From assembly GCF_001577835.2 (NCBI RefSeq), contig NC_029526.1, positions 1,643,510-1,707,509 on the forward strand: a DNA stretch of 64,000 bases, in the 5' to 3' direction. The position numbers were made by a program, and so were the translations under genes. The notes below the pieces were generated by a model. That model had not been told where the DNA came from and made no database searches. It worked only from the letters and a program-made list of their open reading frames with translations. This DNA is from Coturnix japonica. Taxonomy: Eukaryota; Chordata; Aves; Galliformes; Phasianidae. How positions within the stretch are numbered: the first letter of the stretch is position 1; each line of letters starts with the position of its first letter. Below, piece by piece: positions 9,401-21,300 of this stretch.

Positions 9401-12400
9401 GTGTAGCCAGCCCTGGAAGCACAGGTGGAAGCAATTCACCTGTGCCACTGGAAGGGCTGGGCCCTGTGTCCACTCCTCCTTAAGCTCCAGTGAGGGCTGG
9501 GAGCCACAATGGGAGCATCTCTACTTGGAGATCATCTCATTTGGAGTGTTTGCTGGGTCCCCATGCTCAGACAGGGGTAAGAATTCCTTCTTTGTTACTT
9601 TGTTACTACCTTTCTTAGGCTTAAGGCAACTGTATTACCTGCTGCCTTTACTGTCTGCTTTTACAAACGCATTCTTTGCTTTCTCTGAATCCTTTTGCCA
9701 TAGAAAAGGTCAGTAAACACTGCATGTGTGCTGAGGTTGGCAGGTAGTACCTGTTAATTGCATAAACCTTGGGGAGGTGTGGACACAAATTCCTGTGTTT
9801 TACTGAATTTCATTTTCTAGACCCCAGTTTAGGAGTATGAGTAAAATTAGTTAATCATGGTAATAAAGCATTTTGTTTTAAGCAGTTCTTTTGGATTAGT
9901 TTGTTTAGGTGGCAGCTATTCTCCTTTTCTAAATTAGAAATAGCATGAGATTAGCATCCTGTAATCTTTCTTAATTCATTTGGCTTTGGTCCTGTTGTAG
10001 CTTTGCTTGGGTGCACCACTGAAGGGTGAGTTTCAACAGGATGTAACGTTGGAGGGTGATGAAAGGCATCTCAGAAATACTGCAGTTCAGTGAACAGCAG
10101 CTCAAAGCTTGGGGAATGGTCAGAAAAGCTCCTCCTCAGCTGGGGGAAGACAGCTGCTCTCTGAGTGAGACAGAGGGATTTTAAAAGGAAAGCCCTTGAG
10201 CAGAATGGAGGGATGATAATTGCCCTCAGAGTAAAGGATTTTGTCCTAACATCTAACCTAAATCTCCCCTCTTCTAGTCTGAAACCATTTCCCCCTTGTC
10301 CTACTGCTACCAAATATAAAGTCAGTCTCTGTCTTTATAAGCTTTCTTGAAGTACTGAAAGGGCCACAGGGAGAATCACTGGATGCCTTACGTAGTTTTG
10401 ATGTTCACTGTTCAGTTTCACGATGACTGGGTTTGTGCTCTGCCATCCATACCTGTAAGCTGGAAATGAGGAGGAGGAGCAGAGCATAAACTCCAGATAT
10501 TGCTCGTTTTAAAGACATAAACTCCAAAAGTGAAAATAGCTCTATGAGATCTGCTCTCTTTATCTTTGCTTACTGAAAAGTAGGTTTCCTTAGTTGGGAT
10601 CTGAGATATACCCTGAATAGGTGATAGACTCAGGAAATGTTTTTCATTGTACATATCTGGAACTGCATTTGCAGTTTATGGTTGTTGCTGTGTTTACTTA
10701 TCAAGTGAATTTTAGTAATTCTTAAACTGAATGCTGGTAGTTAGTTGTATATTTGGTTGGTGAAACTGATGATAAAGTTTTGTTATTTAGCTCCAGAGCA
10801 CCATGCAGATGCTGAATATTCTGAACGTTCAGAGAAGAAGCTGTCAAGAAAAGCAGAATCACAGCTAACGGCAACCCAGGATGTTGGAGTCGAAATGGAA
10901 ATGACCCCTTTAGAAGGAGGAGGAATAGCAGAAGGCTCTGAGCACCAAGACTTGCCTGAAGCTGGTGAGCTCAATAGCACTAAGACCTCTCAAGCTGCAT
11001 TATTGGCATCAGTGCTTGGAGAGATGCTTGTTAACTCTCTCCACATTCTACAGTCTGGGCCAAATGCTGGGGGGGAAAATATAGCCAGCTTGATATTTCA
11101 GCTGGAAGACTGCAGTACTACTCAAATAGAAACCAAAATTCTCTTGGCAGTAGTGTCTGGAAATAAATAATTGCTGAAAGCTTCTTTAATTGGCAAAAAC
11201 TCTCCCTAGTAAATTAAAATCTTTGGCTGACTCAACTTCGATACCCTGTAAATGTTTTGGCAAATTTAGATCTGCTAAGATAATCTTAAATTACAAGAGT
11301 CTTCTATCTTTAACAATCTGCCCAAAGTCTTTGGTAATGCTTATACTACAGAAGCCATGTGGTTATTTTAATGAAAAGAAGTTGATCTAAAAGGAACTCA
11401 GATGACAGCTTCACTCTGTGTTACCAAGTGTCATTTTCACCTGACTTCTGCATGTGTAAGAGTAGAAAAGGGAGAAGAGGAGGATTCATCAGTGCTGTAG
11501 CTACCCAGCTTAATGGATTTATGTTCTAATCCTTGAAAGTAGGAGTATAACAGGAGGGCAACTTCTTCAGGAATGGAGAGTTGGGTTTAATCTTCTGCAG
11601 CTTTGGTTGTGATGCTTGTTACAGTAAGATATTCTTCTTGTTTTGGGAATCTAGAGCTGGAGATGGCTGGAAGCATTGGAGCTGGAAGTCTTGGCAGGGA
11701 TTCTCCTGCTTCATATTCCCCTGAAAAATCTGGGACAAAGCCATTAAAAGAAGCTGTTGAGCAAACAGGTGAAATAAAGCATGGGACCATCGCAGGAGAA
11801 CTGGATGCTGCTGAAGAAGAGTCTACTGCTGATGAAAGTGAAATAGAAGACCACGAGAATGAAGGTACAGAAAAGTCTGTAGTGGTAGCAGAAGGCAGTT
11901 GAAGAATCCCCTGCTATATCTCTCAACTGGTTGAAGAACAGCAAAGATTAATAACATGATCAGCTGCTTAGTCCATAACGTAGTGCAGGTGAAGCTATTG
12001 GCTGATATTCTTAGGGCCAGTCTACTATATCAGTCTGCTTCATTGCTCCAAGAGGTTTTCACAACATTTGAAAAAATATAGTTCAGTCAAGGCCACATTT
12101 GAAAATGTCTGTAGTGAATCTTAGTGCTCTCTTGGGGTTGGTCTGAAAGTTTTTCAGTGTGTAATGAGGAATTATGCACTATTGTTGTAAATCTTACCTC
12201 AGAAACCATAGCGCAAGTAGTTCCTTCTTTTGCATCCCGCTTCCTGTTCCTCCAGCACATGTCAGGATTTCTTCAGAGGAAGCTAATGTGAGGAACCATA
12301 GTGACTCACCCAGCCCTGCTTTCTGTGAGGGACTTTTGAGTTGCAGAGTTTAACTCCCATTGGTACCTTGAGACCTCTGGTAGGTGGACTTGTCTGCTGT

Positions 12401-15400
12401 CACAGTACAGGTGTTTTAGCCTCCTGGGGAGGTGAAGTACAAACAGTTATCAGATATGATGGATTCTTGGGCTGTGCTCAGTTTGTGAGGGAAACTGGCA
12501 GGCAAGAGGTCCTTTCTGACCACTCCTAGACAGGAAGCTGCTCAGTATTTCAGTTTAGTTAAGGGTTTTCTTTCCTGCTGTCGTTGTTATAAACTGAAGG
12601 GGTTTAAGACTGAAATTAGGGGATGCAGATTATACTTGGATGAAACTGATACAGCTGGTGCACAGGCAAAGAAAAGGCAAGATATTGTCTGCATCCTGAG
12701 CCTTAGCGGGGGGGAATTTCTGGAGCTGTGAATGTGGGAGATGCTTATAGACTGACCTTCATCTTGTGATTTTTCTTGCTCTACATATCAGTCTGCTCAG
12801 GAGAATTTGATACTGATTTAATAGGGTGACAGTGAATTAGTTTTTGTGCTTTGAAGTTCTCTGCAAAAAGGGGCTGCGACTTCTTGGCAGTCTAAGTCAA
12901 TGGAGCCATCAGCCCCAGTGTGCGTTCTAGGCCCTCCCCAGCCTAGGCCAGGTCCCACACAGCCTACTGGGCAGGAGCTGGCAGTAGGGAAACCACCAGC
13001 ACGTGAGGCAGGAGATGGATGGAGCAGGTAGAACTGCAGCAGCCAGTGGCCAGGCTGGTTCCGTGGAGCCACAGCCTGAGTGCAGGCAGTGTGGCACCAG
13101 ACCAGGTTTGTGGAAAGCTGGCTAGACTTCTGTCTGCTGCTGCAGTGATGCTTGCTGCAGGGATTTGGAAAGTAGATTTCAGTTCTTAAGGTAGCTGGTA
13201 CCTTTTTGTTTGTTTGTTTTCTTTAGAAACTTCCATGCAGACACCCATGTTTGTCCGTGCTGCAGCTAACAGACCACAACCTGTGCTGCCACCTCCACGT
13301 CCTGTGAAATCTGCGGCTCCTGAGTGAGTATAAGCAGCCTTTGTGGTGGTTTGATAGAAGTGTGTCTGGGAAACACAAGTGGTAAGAGCAGAGAGATCAG
13401 GGTGCTGCATTCTTATTAGCTATCTAATATGTGTTGTTTGGGTTTTGTATGTGTTGGTCTGAGATATGGGTCCTTTCTGTTGTTCCTTACTTGTCTACTG
13501 AGTGAATTTGGGGACTTTGCTTCCTCTTTCTGTATTGCATTTTTTTCATTTTAAATAGGAAAGGAAGACATTAGTATTTTCATTTGGGACTTTAAAAACA
13601 TATATATTTGCCTAAGGGAGGAGGAATGCAAAAGGCTAAACAAAACATTTCTAATAATGTTAAAGATTTTCTGAGCATGTACTTCACGGAAGGTAACTGT
13701 GTCAAAAGAGGAACTCCTGGTAAGTGTTGTCAACTGCCAGGAGTGGTGGACTGTATCTTACAGACCAGGCTCTCCTGTCTGCACATATGACCTGGGGATA
13801 CCTCAAACTTTGTCCACTCCTGGAAAGTGAAAACTACAGGGACATGTAGCACAGATGCATTTGTACATTAGAGTGGGCTGTAGCTTGCTGGCATTTGCTG
13901 TGCTGGCACCTTTATCTCCAAAAACGTGAGTCTGAATTACTTCTACTAAGGCTAGGATGCTACATGGATGGTTTGCAAAATCTGTACCTTGTGGGCATGG
14001 GAGATTTCAGCATTTAAGAGGGAGAAAGAATTAAGAGCTTGTGGTAGTTCTTAACATATTTGAATTCAGCATCATTCACTTGTTCCTACTGCCTGTGTTG
14101 GTTCACCTGTTGATGTGTGAATCTTTAATTTCTCTCTAAGGTTGCCCCCACAGCCAGTGCGGGCTAAGCCAGTTCCAAAGAGCTCAGGAGCAGCAAAGAG
14201 GAAAACACGTGAGCCTGAAATAGCAAGAGGGCTGATAAAGCAGATATTTAGCCACTATGTGAAAATGCCAGTGACCAGAGATGCCTATAAAATTGTTGAA
14301 AAATGGTAAGCAGCAGCAAACTGCCCTTTCTCCTCTTCTTTTATTTCTTTTTCTTCCTCCTGTAATTGCAAATTCTTCCAGAGACCTGCTGGCAAGTTGA
14401 TAACTCTCCCTCAGCTTTTCACTACTCAGCTGGTGGGAAATCTGCAGGAAGTGTGATGAAAGTGAGAACAGAAATGTTCTAGGTGCTTTTGGCTGCTGTA
14501 TGGCTATCAGTGAACAGTGTTGCCTTGCAGCAACTTCTGACATTCATCCCAGCTGGGATCAACTGCACTGTGCAGTGTTCTCTATCTAACGCACTGATAT
14601 CACTGGAACTCTGAGCAGGATGGCTCTGGAGAATGGGCATGATGTCAGGCTGAGCAAGGGGAAGCTGTTCCAGCTGCACTCTTACAGCTCCAGGGTTTCT
14701 CAGCTTTTGGAGCATATAAATTAGCTTCCTGAGTACAATCTGGGGATTGTTCCAACACTGTACTCTGTAAGAGCCTGATAAATGTGTTCAAGATGAGGCT
14801 ATCAGCTAACTCCTCTTCTTGCATGTGTGGGAGTTCTAGGAAGGATTCTGCTTGTCAAATGTGCAGCTGTTTGACAGCTATCTTGGCACATCCAGAGTTG
14901 CTGGGTGGTGGTCCAGAAAGCGCAGGCTGAGATGCAGTACTTCATTCCCAGGGCTGTCGTGTTTCTTCTCCCACAGATTTCCCTGGCAGGCTGTGACCTG
15001 CACAGCTGCAGTACAACTTCCCCCACAGAAGTGGGCGAGCATTTGTTGTTAGTAGACCCCCACAGCCTGATTTTCTTTCTTTCTTCAATTCTCCTTCAGT
15101 TCTGAGAGATACTTCAAGCAGGTTAGCAATGATCTGGAAGCTTACAGCCAGCATGCAGGTAGGAAGACGGTGGAGATGGCTGACGTGGAACTCCTCATGA
15201 GAAGGTAAAGGAAAGGTGTTATTAACCTGTTTTGGTGGTCTGTGTTGCATTCATAGCCCAGTGTCATTGTCAACGTATGCACACTAGCAGTGTTTCCACT
15301 GTAAGTGTGGTAACTTGTGACTTGCTCTGTGTGATGTAGCTTGGCTTTTTGTTCCAAAATAAGGCATTTATGGACTTGAATTTCTATACTCCAGAGTCAG

Positions 15401-16609
15401 CTTGCTAGAGGGCAGGAAGAAGCATTGAGGGTTGGGAGTGAAGGAGATGTCTGAGAAACAGGTAGTAAGAGGGGGGGAATGTATGCAAGGGTGAAGCAGA
15501 TAGGGCTGGGACATGAAAGGCGTGGATAAAAAATGCAGGTGAGTAACAGTAAGTGTAAGTCTAGGCTGTTTGCATCCCTGAGAGCACTTGCAACTGAAAT
15601 AGGGACTGCAAACACTCACACTACTGTCCTCCAAACAAAATCCCATTCCAATAGAGTTCAAACTAAAAGTTCCTTGCCAAAGCAGGAAAAAGACTCTGGC
15701 CTGGCCTCTCCTGACAACAGTATTCCTCTTCTGACTGCTGCAGGACCTCACAGAGGGCTCACATCCTGCAAGTGCGGCTCTTCCTTTTAGGCTCTCTCAG
15801 CTCCCCCATGTTAGGACTGGATTTATGTTGTCCTGCAACCAAAATACAAAGATTCTGTTCTTGGATTGGGAGCCCTCTGTAAAACTGAGTCCTGAAGCAT
15901 TTTTCACTCCTCATTTGAAGTCATGGAAGTTGTTATTCTAGTTTCCCTTGGAAGAGTTTATTACAGGTGTTACATTAAAGTTATTTGAGGGATTAAAGTA
16001 AATGGTTTTGTGTGGGCTTGAGTGCCAGGAGCTGCTGCTGCTTAAAAAGAATAATCCCTTGCTGTCTAGAGAATTCATTTTCCCACCTGACAGCTGTGTG
16101 TTGAAATGGATAAAACAGGTCAAGAAGCATGACGGCTTAGTTGGCCAGGCTTGAGGATTCTGTAGGCTTATTCTACCTTTTTCCCAATAACTTTCCACTG
16201 CCTCTTAAAGAGATTAGGAATTGTTACCAGTTGATGAATAAGAACAGTATTTCTGCTCTTACTGCAAAGAAAGCATGGATAAAGGGGGCTGTTTTCTTTC
16301 TGTGACACTGGGAGCTGTGTGAAAGTAAAGGGAGATGACTTTTCTAGTGCAAACAGCCACAGTCTGTGTGTTTTGGGTGTTAAATGCAATAATGTCACTG
16401 CAAGAAAGCTTCAGAAACTTAGATATTAACTTTATTGGAAACTTTCCACTAACTGTTCTGCTTCTTCTCTCTTTTCTGAACAAAGGCAAGGGCTGGTGAC
16501 AGACAAGATGCCATTGCACGTGCTGGTGGAGCGTCATCTCCCTCTGGAGTACAGGAAGCTGCTGATTCCCATTGCTGTGAGTGGGAATAAAGTGATTCCC
16601 TGCAAGTGA
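3486..16609 (+). CDS. CENPT: Centromere protein T, complete in 13 coding exons
   Basis: CENP-T is the inner-kinetochore protein that binds centromeric DNA with CENP-W (and CENP-S/X) through a histone fold and recruits NDC80 through its N-terminal tail. Coding exons: 3486-3575, 4388-4514, 5033-5126, 5901-6034, 6677-6707, 7863-8005, 8452-8859, 10791-10964, 11655-11864, 13227-13323, 14141-14305, 15100-15204, 16486-16609. All borders are GT-AG and all phases join, giving 633 residues. The start ATG has a strong Kozak context (GCCGCCATGG). The N-terminal tail carries minimal CDK sites TP at 61-62 and SP at 77-78. Residues about 110-500 are acidic and of low complexity. The histone fold and C-terminal extension occupy about 527-633 (EIARGLIKQIF, RYFKQVSNDLEAYS, VEMADVELLMRR). 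It is head to head with THAP11 and convergent with TSNAXIP1. Confidence 0.95.
3829..4230 (-). mobile_element. CR1 LINE, 3' fragment
   Basis: In CENPT intron 1. The left edge is the CR1 tail in reverse (ATCACAGAATCACAGAAT). The minus strand encodes the end of the CR1 reverse transcriptase protein in one open frame of about 100 residues, including GLFSLEKRRLRGDLIAAFQY and FFTRRVVRPWNRLPREVGG. A fairly well preserved, 5'-truncated copy. Confidence 0.9.
4231..4289 (+). mobile_element. CR1 LINE tail, opposite orientation
   Basis: A CR1 end in plus orientation (AGATGATCTTCTAGGTC, then TTCCAACCTTGATAATTCTG and GATTCTG). It directly abuts the minus-strand CR1 on its left, so two CR1 ends point outward from one junction. 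Confidence 0.75.
4745..4965 (-). mobile_element. Old CR1 LINE fragment
   Basis: Diverged antisense CR1 in CENPT intron 2. Recognisable blocks are AGCAGCCTGTTCTAGTGCTC, a frame that recalls the CR1 C-terminus, and CGCAACCTTCTCTAGTCTGA near the right edge. No clear tail is left. Confidence 0.65.
5127..8451 (+). other. CENPT: CENPT introns 3-6 region
   Basis: Introns 5127-5900, 6035-6676, 6708-7862 and 8006-8451 separate short exons 4-6. Apart from long T runs near 7000 and 7570 I see no CR1 copy, RNA gene or conserved block. Exon 5 is only 31 bases (6677-6707) and reads HSTLDSTLG. Confidence 0.7.
8931..9085 (+). repeat. LTR-like repeat fragment, unclassified
   Basis: In CENPT intron 7. It begins TGTAGCAG and shares a run of similar blocks with 9309 onward, namely a TGAAGCAGTGAT block, a GGAGCAC-TTGGTG-like block and a CACTGGAAG-like block. 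TG at the start and the paired arrangement suggest old LTR-type sequence, but I cannot name a family and no internal genes are seen. Treated as a fossil. Confidence 0.25.
9086..9220 (-). mobile_element. Old CR1 LINE fragment
   Basis: Antisense CR1 in CENPT intron 7, recognisable by TTCTCTAGGCTGAGCAGTCT, the following CAGCCATTCCTCACAGG, and CAATGACCTTTTGTTGAACTG. It lies between the two LTR-like stretches. Confidence 0.6.
9309..9740 (+). repeat. LTR-like repeat, second copy, unclassified
   Basis: Begins TGTAACAGCTAGTCAGGAC and contains the blocks shared with 8931-9085, then a pyrimidine-rich stretch and AGTAAACACTGCATGTGTG near its right edge. The right boundary is uncertain. The structure is compatible with an old solitary LTR; no coding part is seen. 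Confidence 0.25.
10225..10375 (-). mobile_element. CR1 LINE fragment
   Basis: Antisense CR1 in CENPT intron 7, with the block CCTAACATCTAACCTAAATC followed by TCCCCTCTTCTAGTCTGAAACC and CTTGTCCTACTG. The minus strand reads RFRLDVRTKSFTLRA, part of the CR1 C-terminus. Confidence 0.75.
10965..13226 (+). other. CENPT: CENPT introns 8 and 9
   Basis: Around exon 9 (11655-11864) the intron sequence 10965-11654 and 11865-13226 holds no CR1 tail, RNA gene or second conserved frame that I can support. The stretch 12890-13080 is GC-richer than its surroundings but unrecognised. Confidence 0.6.
14141..16609 (+). other. CENPT: CENPT exons 11-13: histone-fold region
   Basis: Exon 11 gives a basic linker and the first fold helix (from about residue 527). 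Exon 12 gives the long second helix with SERYFKQVSNDLEAYSQHAG. Exon 13 gives the RQGLVTD segment and the two-helix extension LHVLVERHLPLEYRKLLIPIA that is distinctive of CENP-T and binds the CENP-H/I/K side of the inner kinetochore. This is the best-conserved part and makes the identification secure. Confidence 0.9.
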
Positions 16610-16853
16610 ACGTGCCCCTCTGGCAGTGGGCATGTCCTAGGGGTGGCAACAGCTAACTTCTGCAAGCAGGCCATGGGTTGTTCCATGTGATGGTTTTCCA
16701 CATGTAACTACTGGGGCAATACGTAGCCAGCACAGTCTTAAATTGATTCAGGTTGTGCTGTGGCTATTGTGCCAGCCTGCTGGATCTCATCATCAGTCAT
16801 TATATATATAATTTTTGTATCTTAACATCGAATACTTTTACACAGCTCTGTAA

Positions 16854-16859
16854 AATAAA
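16854..16859 (+). terminator. CENPT: CENPT polyadenylation signal
   Basis: AATAAA 245 bases after the CENPT stop codon, in an AT-rich stretch. It predicts a short 3'UTR ending near 16880. A further AATAAA-containing stretch near 17567 could be a minor distal site. Confidence 0.75.
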
Positions 16860-16879
16860 AAGATGTGTATTCTGCATAC

Positions 16880-18320
16880 TACAAATGCTCCTTATTCTGG
16901 TGAGTTGAAAGGTAACCGTACATCTGCTGTGTTTTTAGAATGTTCCTAATAGGCACTTGTGCTGATACTCTTCATGCAGACCCTTTGCTTCTGGCCAAAT
17001 TAGAGCCCTTCTGCAATGTGCTTCAGTGCTAAGGTAAGAAATGGTGAAAGAAGTGCTGCACAGCAAGTGTGTGAGGGAGTAATGAGGAAAATGTGGGAGA
17101 AACAATCCTGCAGACCCCAAGGTCAGTGTGGAAGGAGGGTGGGAGATGCTCCAGGAACAGAGTAGAAGTTTCCTACAGCCCAGGAGAGGTTGATGGTGGA
17201 GCACGATGCCACTGGGCAGCGTGGGGAGGAAGGAGCAGCAGAGGAGCAAAGTGTTAGGGGCTGATGGCGGCCTGTGTTCCCCACCTTCCTGCACTATATG
17301 GAGCAGGAAAAAAGTAGAAGAGTTTGGGAATGAAGGAGTGAATTAGAGCTTTGGAAGAAGAAGAGAACAGGGAGAAAGCTATCTTTAGTTTTGTATCTGT
17401 CTCGCCGTTTCTTTGTATCTTCTCAAGTAATTGCCAGTAATTTAATCTTCCCCAAGTTTAGGCTGCTTTGCCCCTGATGGTAAGTTGTTCGGTCCCTCCC
17501 ATTGTTTCTTAAATGTGTAAAGGGCTGCACTTCTGCAGGTATTTCCTGATGCCAACCATGGTGCCAAATAAACCTCTTGTGTCCTTCAGGTAAGGGAGAT
17601 GACATGTGAAATGCTTGTATGTGATTTTACCACTTATAGCGAGCCCAAGCTGCACCAGGAGCAAGGATTTGTGAGGTGCAAAGAACGGTGGCTTTCTAAA
17701 ACAATTGACAAGCTGGGAAAGAATGACACAGTTTTCAGAGGAACACATCAGACTTTCCCTTGGATATCATTCACCTGTTATGCTGTTCTGTGTTTCCCAG
17801 TTACTTAGCTTGTTTGCAATTCCCAAGGTAAGGCAATTGAAGTGCTTGCTTATTTTCAGGGGAAGAAAAAGGATCTGATCCATCCTCCTCTACCACCTCT
17901 GAGTTTTAGCTGCTGTCTTAGATTTGAAAAAACAGAGCTCTTAAATAGATTAATTTGACTTAAAGAAAAAAAAGACTTCAAACTGATCAATTAGTCCATG
18001 GAGAAGGGATGGCTCAGGGCTGCTGCTTTGCTGTCCCCTTGTGTCACAGTGGGGCTGAACAGAGCCGGTGCTTCCAGCTGGGGTCAGCTACAGCTCAGCC
18101 AAACGAAAGGAAAGAATTGCAGGCTAGAGGAGTGAAGTAATTGCTCTTTTCTTTTTTCTTCTTTGAATTTTAGAAGTGTTCTAAAGCCACAAAATACACT
18201 TTTCTGCATTCTTGTATCCATGAGGAACAGTTTCTTATTGAAAAGTGTGGTGTAGCTTCCCAAATGTCTAGAATGGAGCTCCAAATGGTGCAGTTAATGA
18301 GGACTTCTGGAAATCACACC
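16880..18320. other. Gap between convergent CENPT and TSNAXIP1
   Basis: About 1.4 kb between the predicted 3' ends of the two genes. I see no conserved exon, CR1 copy or RNA gene. In human the same two genes are tail to tail and very close. Confidence 0.65.
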
Positions 18321-18341
18321 TGGCTTTTGGCAGCAGTGCTT

Positions 18342-18347
18342 TTTATT
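18342..18347 (-). terminator. TSNAXIP1: TSNAXIP1 polyadenylation signal
   Basis: Minus-strand AATAAA only 19 bases after the TAA stop codon (18367-18369). It predicts a very short 3'UTR of about 40 bases. No stronger signal is seen immediately downstream. Confidence 0.7.
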
Positions 18348-18366
18348 CTTAATATGAGAAGCCTCC

Positions 18367-21300
18367 TTAGTCTCCTTCCAAGTCTGTTGTGCTTCCTTTC
18401 CTGGTTGAGGGCCGTACTCGTCTCACATCTCCAACACGGAGTCTCTCCAGTACGGTGTCCACAGGCACAGCTTCTTGGTCAGACTGTTCTTCTCTGACCT
18501 GGTAAGCCAGGCTGATGTAGGCATCTAGTGTCTGATCATTGATCTCAGGATCAATCCTGCAGAAGGCTGCCTTCAGATCATCTGCATTCACCTCTCTGTT
18601 TGCAAAACAATTTGGTCACTTACAATGCTGTGATATATGACAGGAATGCATGAATGTTTGTACCACAGTGAGAATCTGAGTTGTTCAGAATGCACCTTTG
18701 CTCAATACTATCTCTTGTAGGATATTTTTAATATGCATGTAATAAACTAAGTACTAAATTAGACTGAACAGAAGTTGGGATAAGTTAGTTGGTGATCACC
18801 TGGGAAGACTTTAACTTCGCTCTGTGAAGCCTTTTGATACATAACAATGTTTTTCCTTGCTAATCATGAAAGTGCCCATGAAAGACAGCATCAACCTTTG
18901 TGGGCATCCAGCCTCACCTTCGGTGTTTCCCTCAGCCTGGCACAAGGCTTTTTTTCTATGCAATTGCTCCACCCTGTTTGTCTTGATTTTGAGGTGGAAC
19001 TATTTCTCAGGTTTTTGCCTTCAAGTCTGCAGCTGTCAGTCCTGTTTGCTTTTCTCAGTCCTTAGAACTGATCTCTGAGTATGTACAGGATTTTACTGCT
19101 GTTCTTAGAGAGCTGAGGGATGTCAAGTGCTGAAGGGGATCGTTACTAGTACAGCCAACTTTCTCTACTCGCTGCTTGCCATAGCCCTTACAGGCTGCCT
19201 GTCCTGCCTCTTTACCTTGTGCCCATTTGTTGTTATTCCTGGTGAGCCTGTTTGCTAGTTAGCAGGTTTCTCAACCTGACCCTGGCTTCCTCAGCAAGTC
19301 CTAGATACACTGTGCATCTCCAGTTCCCACACTGACCATGCCTCATCTCCTGCTGCTCTTCCTTAGTAAAAGCTTCCTGTTCTCCCAGACTTGTTACTTC
19401 CCCTTGTCTGTAGCCACTCACTGCTGCTTCTTGTCTGCATCTCCAGACTGTGTCCCCAAAATGCTCCTCCTTGTCTGAATGCTCCTAGCACAGCCTTCTC
19501 TTTCTCCCTGTTCACTCTACCATTTTAGCTCCCACTGTTCCTACAGCTCTCTTTTTGACCCCTGCAGGGACCTTGGCTAATGGTCATTCCAGAATGACCA
19601 TTGAGCATCTCTGTGGGATCCCTGCAAGCCCAGGAGCAGTGCAAATCCAGCCCCGGCACATGGGCACAGTGAGGTTGGAGGAGTGATGAGGAGAAATGCA
19701 CAAATCACCATGGAGTGGGGAAATGGGCAATGAAAAGACCCAAATGTGTGACGCAGCAGGTATTCACATCTGAGACCTTGCACAGCCCCTGCACAAGTGA
19801 TGTCCTGATCCACTGTCCCCACCCCCATTAGCCCATTCCCTTTGTACATACGTTACATCTCCCAGGCTGTTCTTTAGCTCTTGCAGGTACTCCTGCTTCT
19901 CACTAACATACTGGCTCCTGAGCTTTGCAACAAAAGGTTCAGGGTTTCCCTCTTCATCCTGAAAGAGATTACAGCATGGATCCTGTGTTCCTCCATCTCA
20001 GTATGAGTCATTCCCCAGCGTATGTTAAAACAGCTCTCCTAGAAATGGAATTTCTATATGAAAAGTGAAAATAAAATCTGGAAAAACTCTTCCACAAGAA
20101 AAAAAAGCACAAACTTGTGTTGAAGACTTATGTGAACTTACTTCTTTGAATAAGGATCTGTAGTCAATGAGGTCATCATCACTGTCCAGGCTGAACCTGC
20201 TCGCATCAACCAGCTCTTGGATTGCATCTCTTCTTTTCAGAGGAAACGCTTCTATCAGAGCCATCCTGTTTGGAGACAGGTAACAGAATGTGAGCAGTTA
20301 ATGAGTGCTGGTATGGATGGCAGCATCCTAGGTTAGCAGAGCGTGCATGTACGCCGTGGGCCAGATCTTCAAAACTTCACTGACTTCAAACAGGATACAC
20401 ATGCCAAGGAAGTGCATGTACCTTCAGGTAACAAAGAAAGGGTGATGTTTTCAGGTGGATGTTGATGCTGAGCCATTTGGGAAGTTCTGAATGCAGCATG
20501 GTGTTGATTAGCTGGAAGCTGGCATGTCTACACCAGAGCCATGTTCCCAGCTATCTGCTGGAGGTAGATCTTACCTTTGTTCTAGTGCTATAGCCCCAAG
20601 AAATGCTGTCTCTAGTGAGCACTGTTTATGAAGGCACAGATGATAGACAAATCCTGCACCTGTAGCAAAACTCATAGGAATGCTTTGTGACCCATCCTAG
20701 GAGCTAATGGGAGTGATGCAGAGGCTGCTCTGTCTCCTCCCTGGGGAGCAGGGCAGGGTGCAGATGCTACCCCATACCACTGCATGTGTGCGGTGCCCCG
20801 TGTGTCTTCTCAGGTTTCCCAGTTTTCTTACTCAAAACCTGCAGTTCTCATATAATTCTAAAACCTAACTCTGAGTTTTAAAAGTAGACACTTGCTATAA
20901 CTGTCCACACAAGAATTTAAGTGAGAAAACTTGCTCCCTAGGCTGTGCTGACAGATAAGCAAGACAGACAGACTTGGCATATCCCAGCATGCAGAGCTCA
21001 GTTTGTAGTGCTTGGTTCTTGCCTGAACTGCTCACTGGGCAGGGACCCGTTGCTGGAGCTGTCACAGGCAGCCAGCTCCTTCTGCAGGTCAGAGATCAGC
21101 TGGTTCTGGTTGTGGTACTGCTCTTCAGCTACCTGTGGAACAGGGAAGGTTCACAGGTTGGGAGCTGACTTATCTGTTGGCCCTTGGGCTGCATTCAAGA
21201 GGGAGGCAAAATTGCAAAGGGTTGTGTTTGCTTCTAAATCATCTTTCACCTGAACTGTTTTTAGTGATTTATAAACAATTGAGCAACACCATATCTTGCA

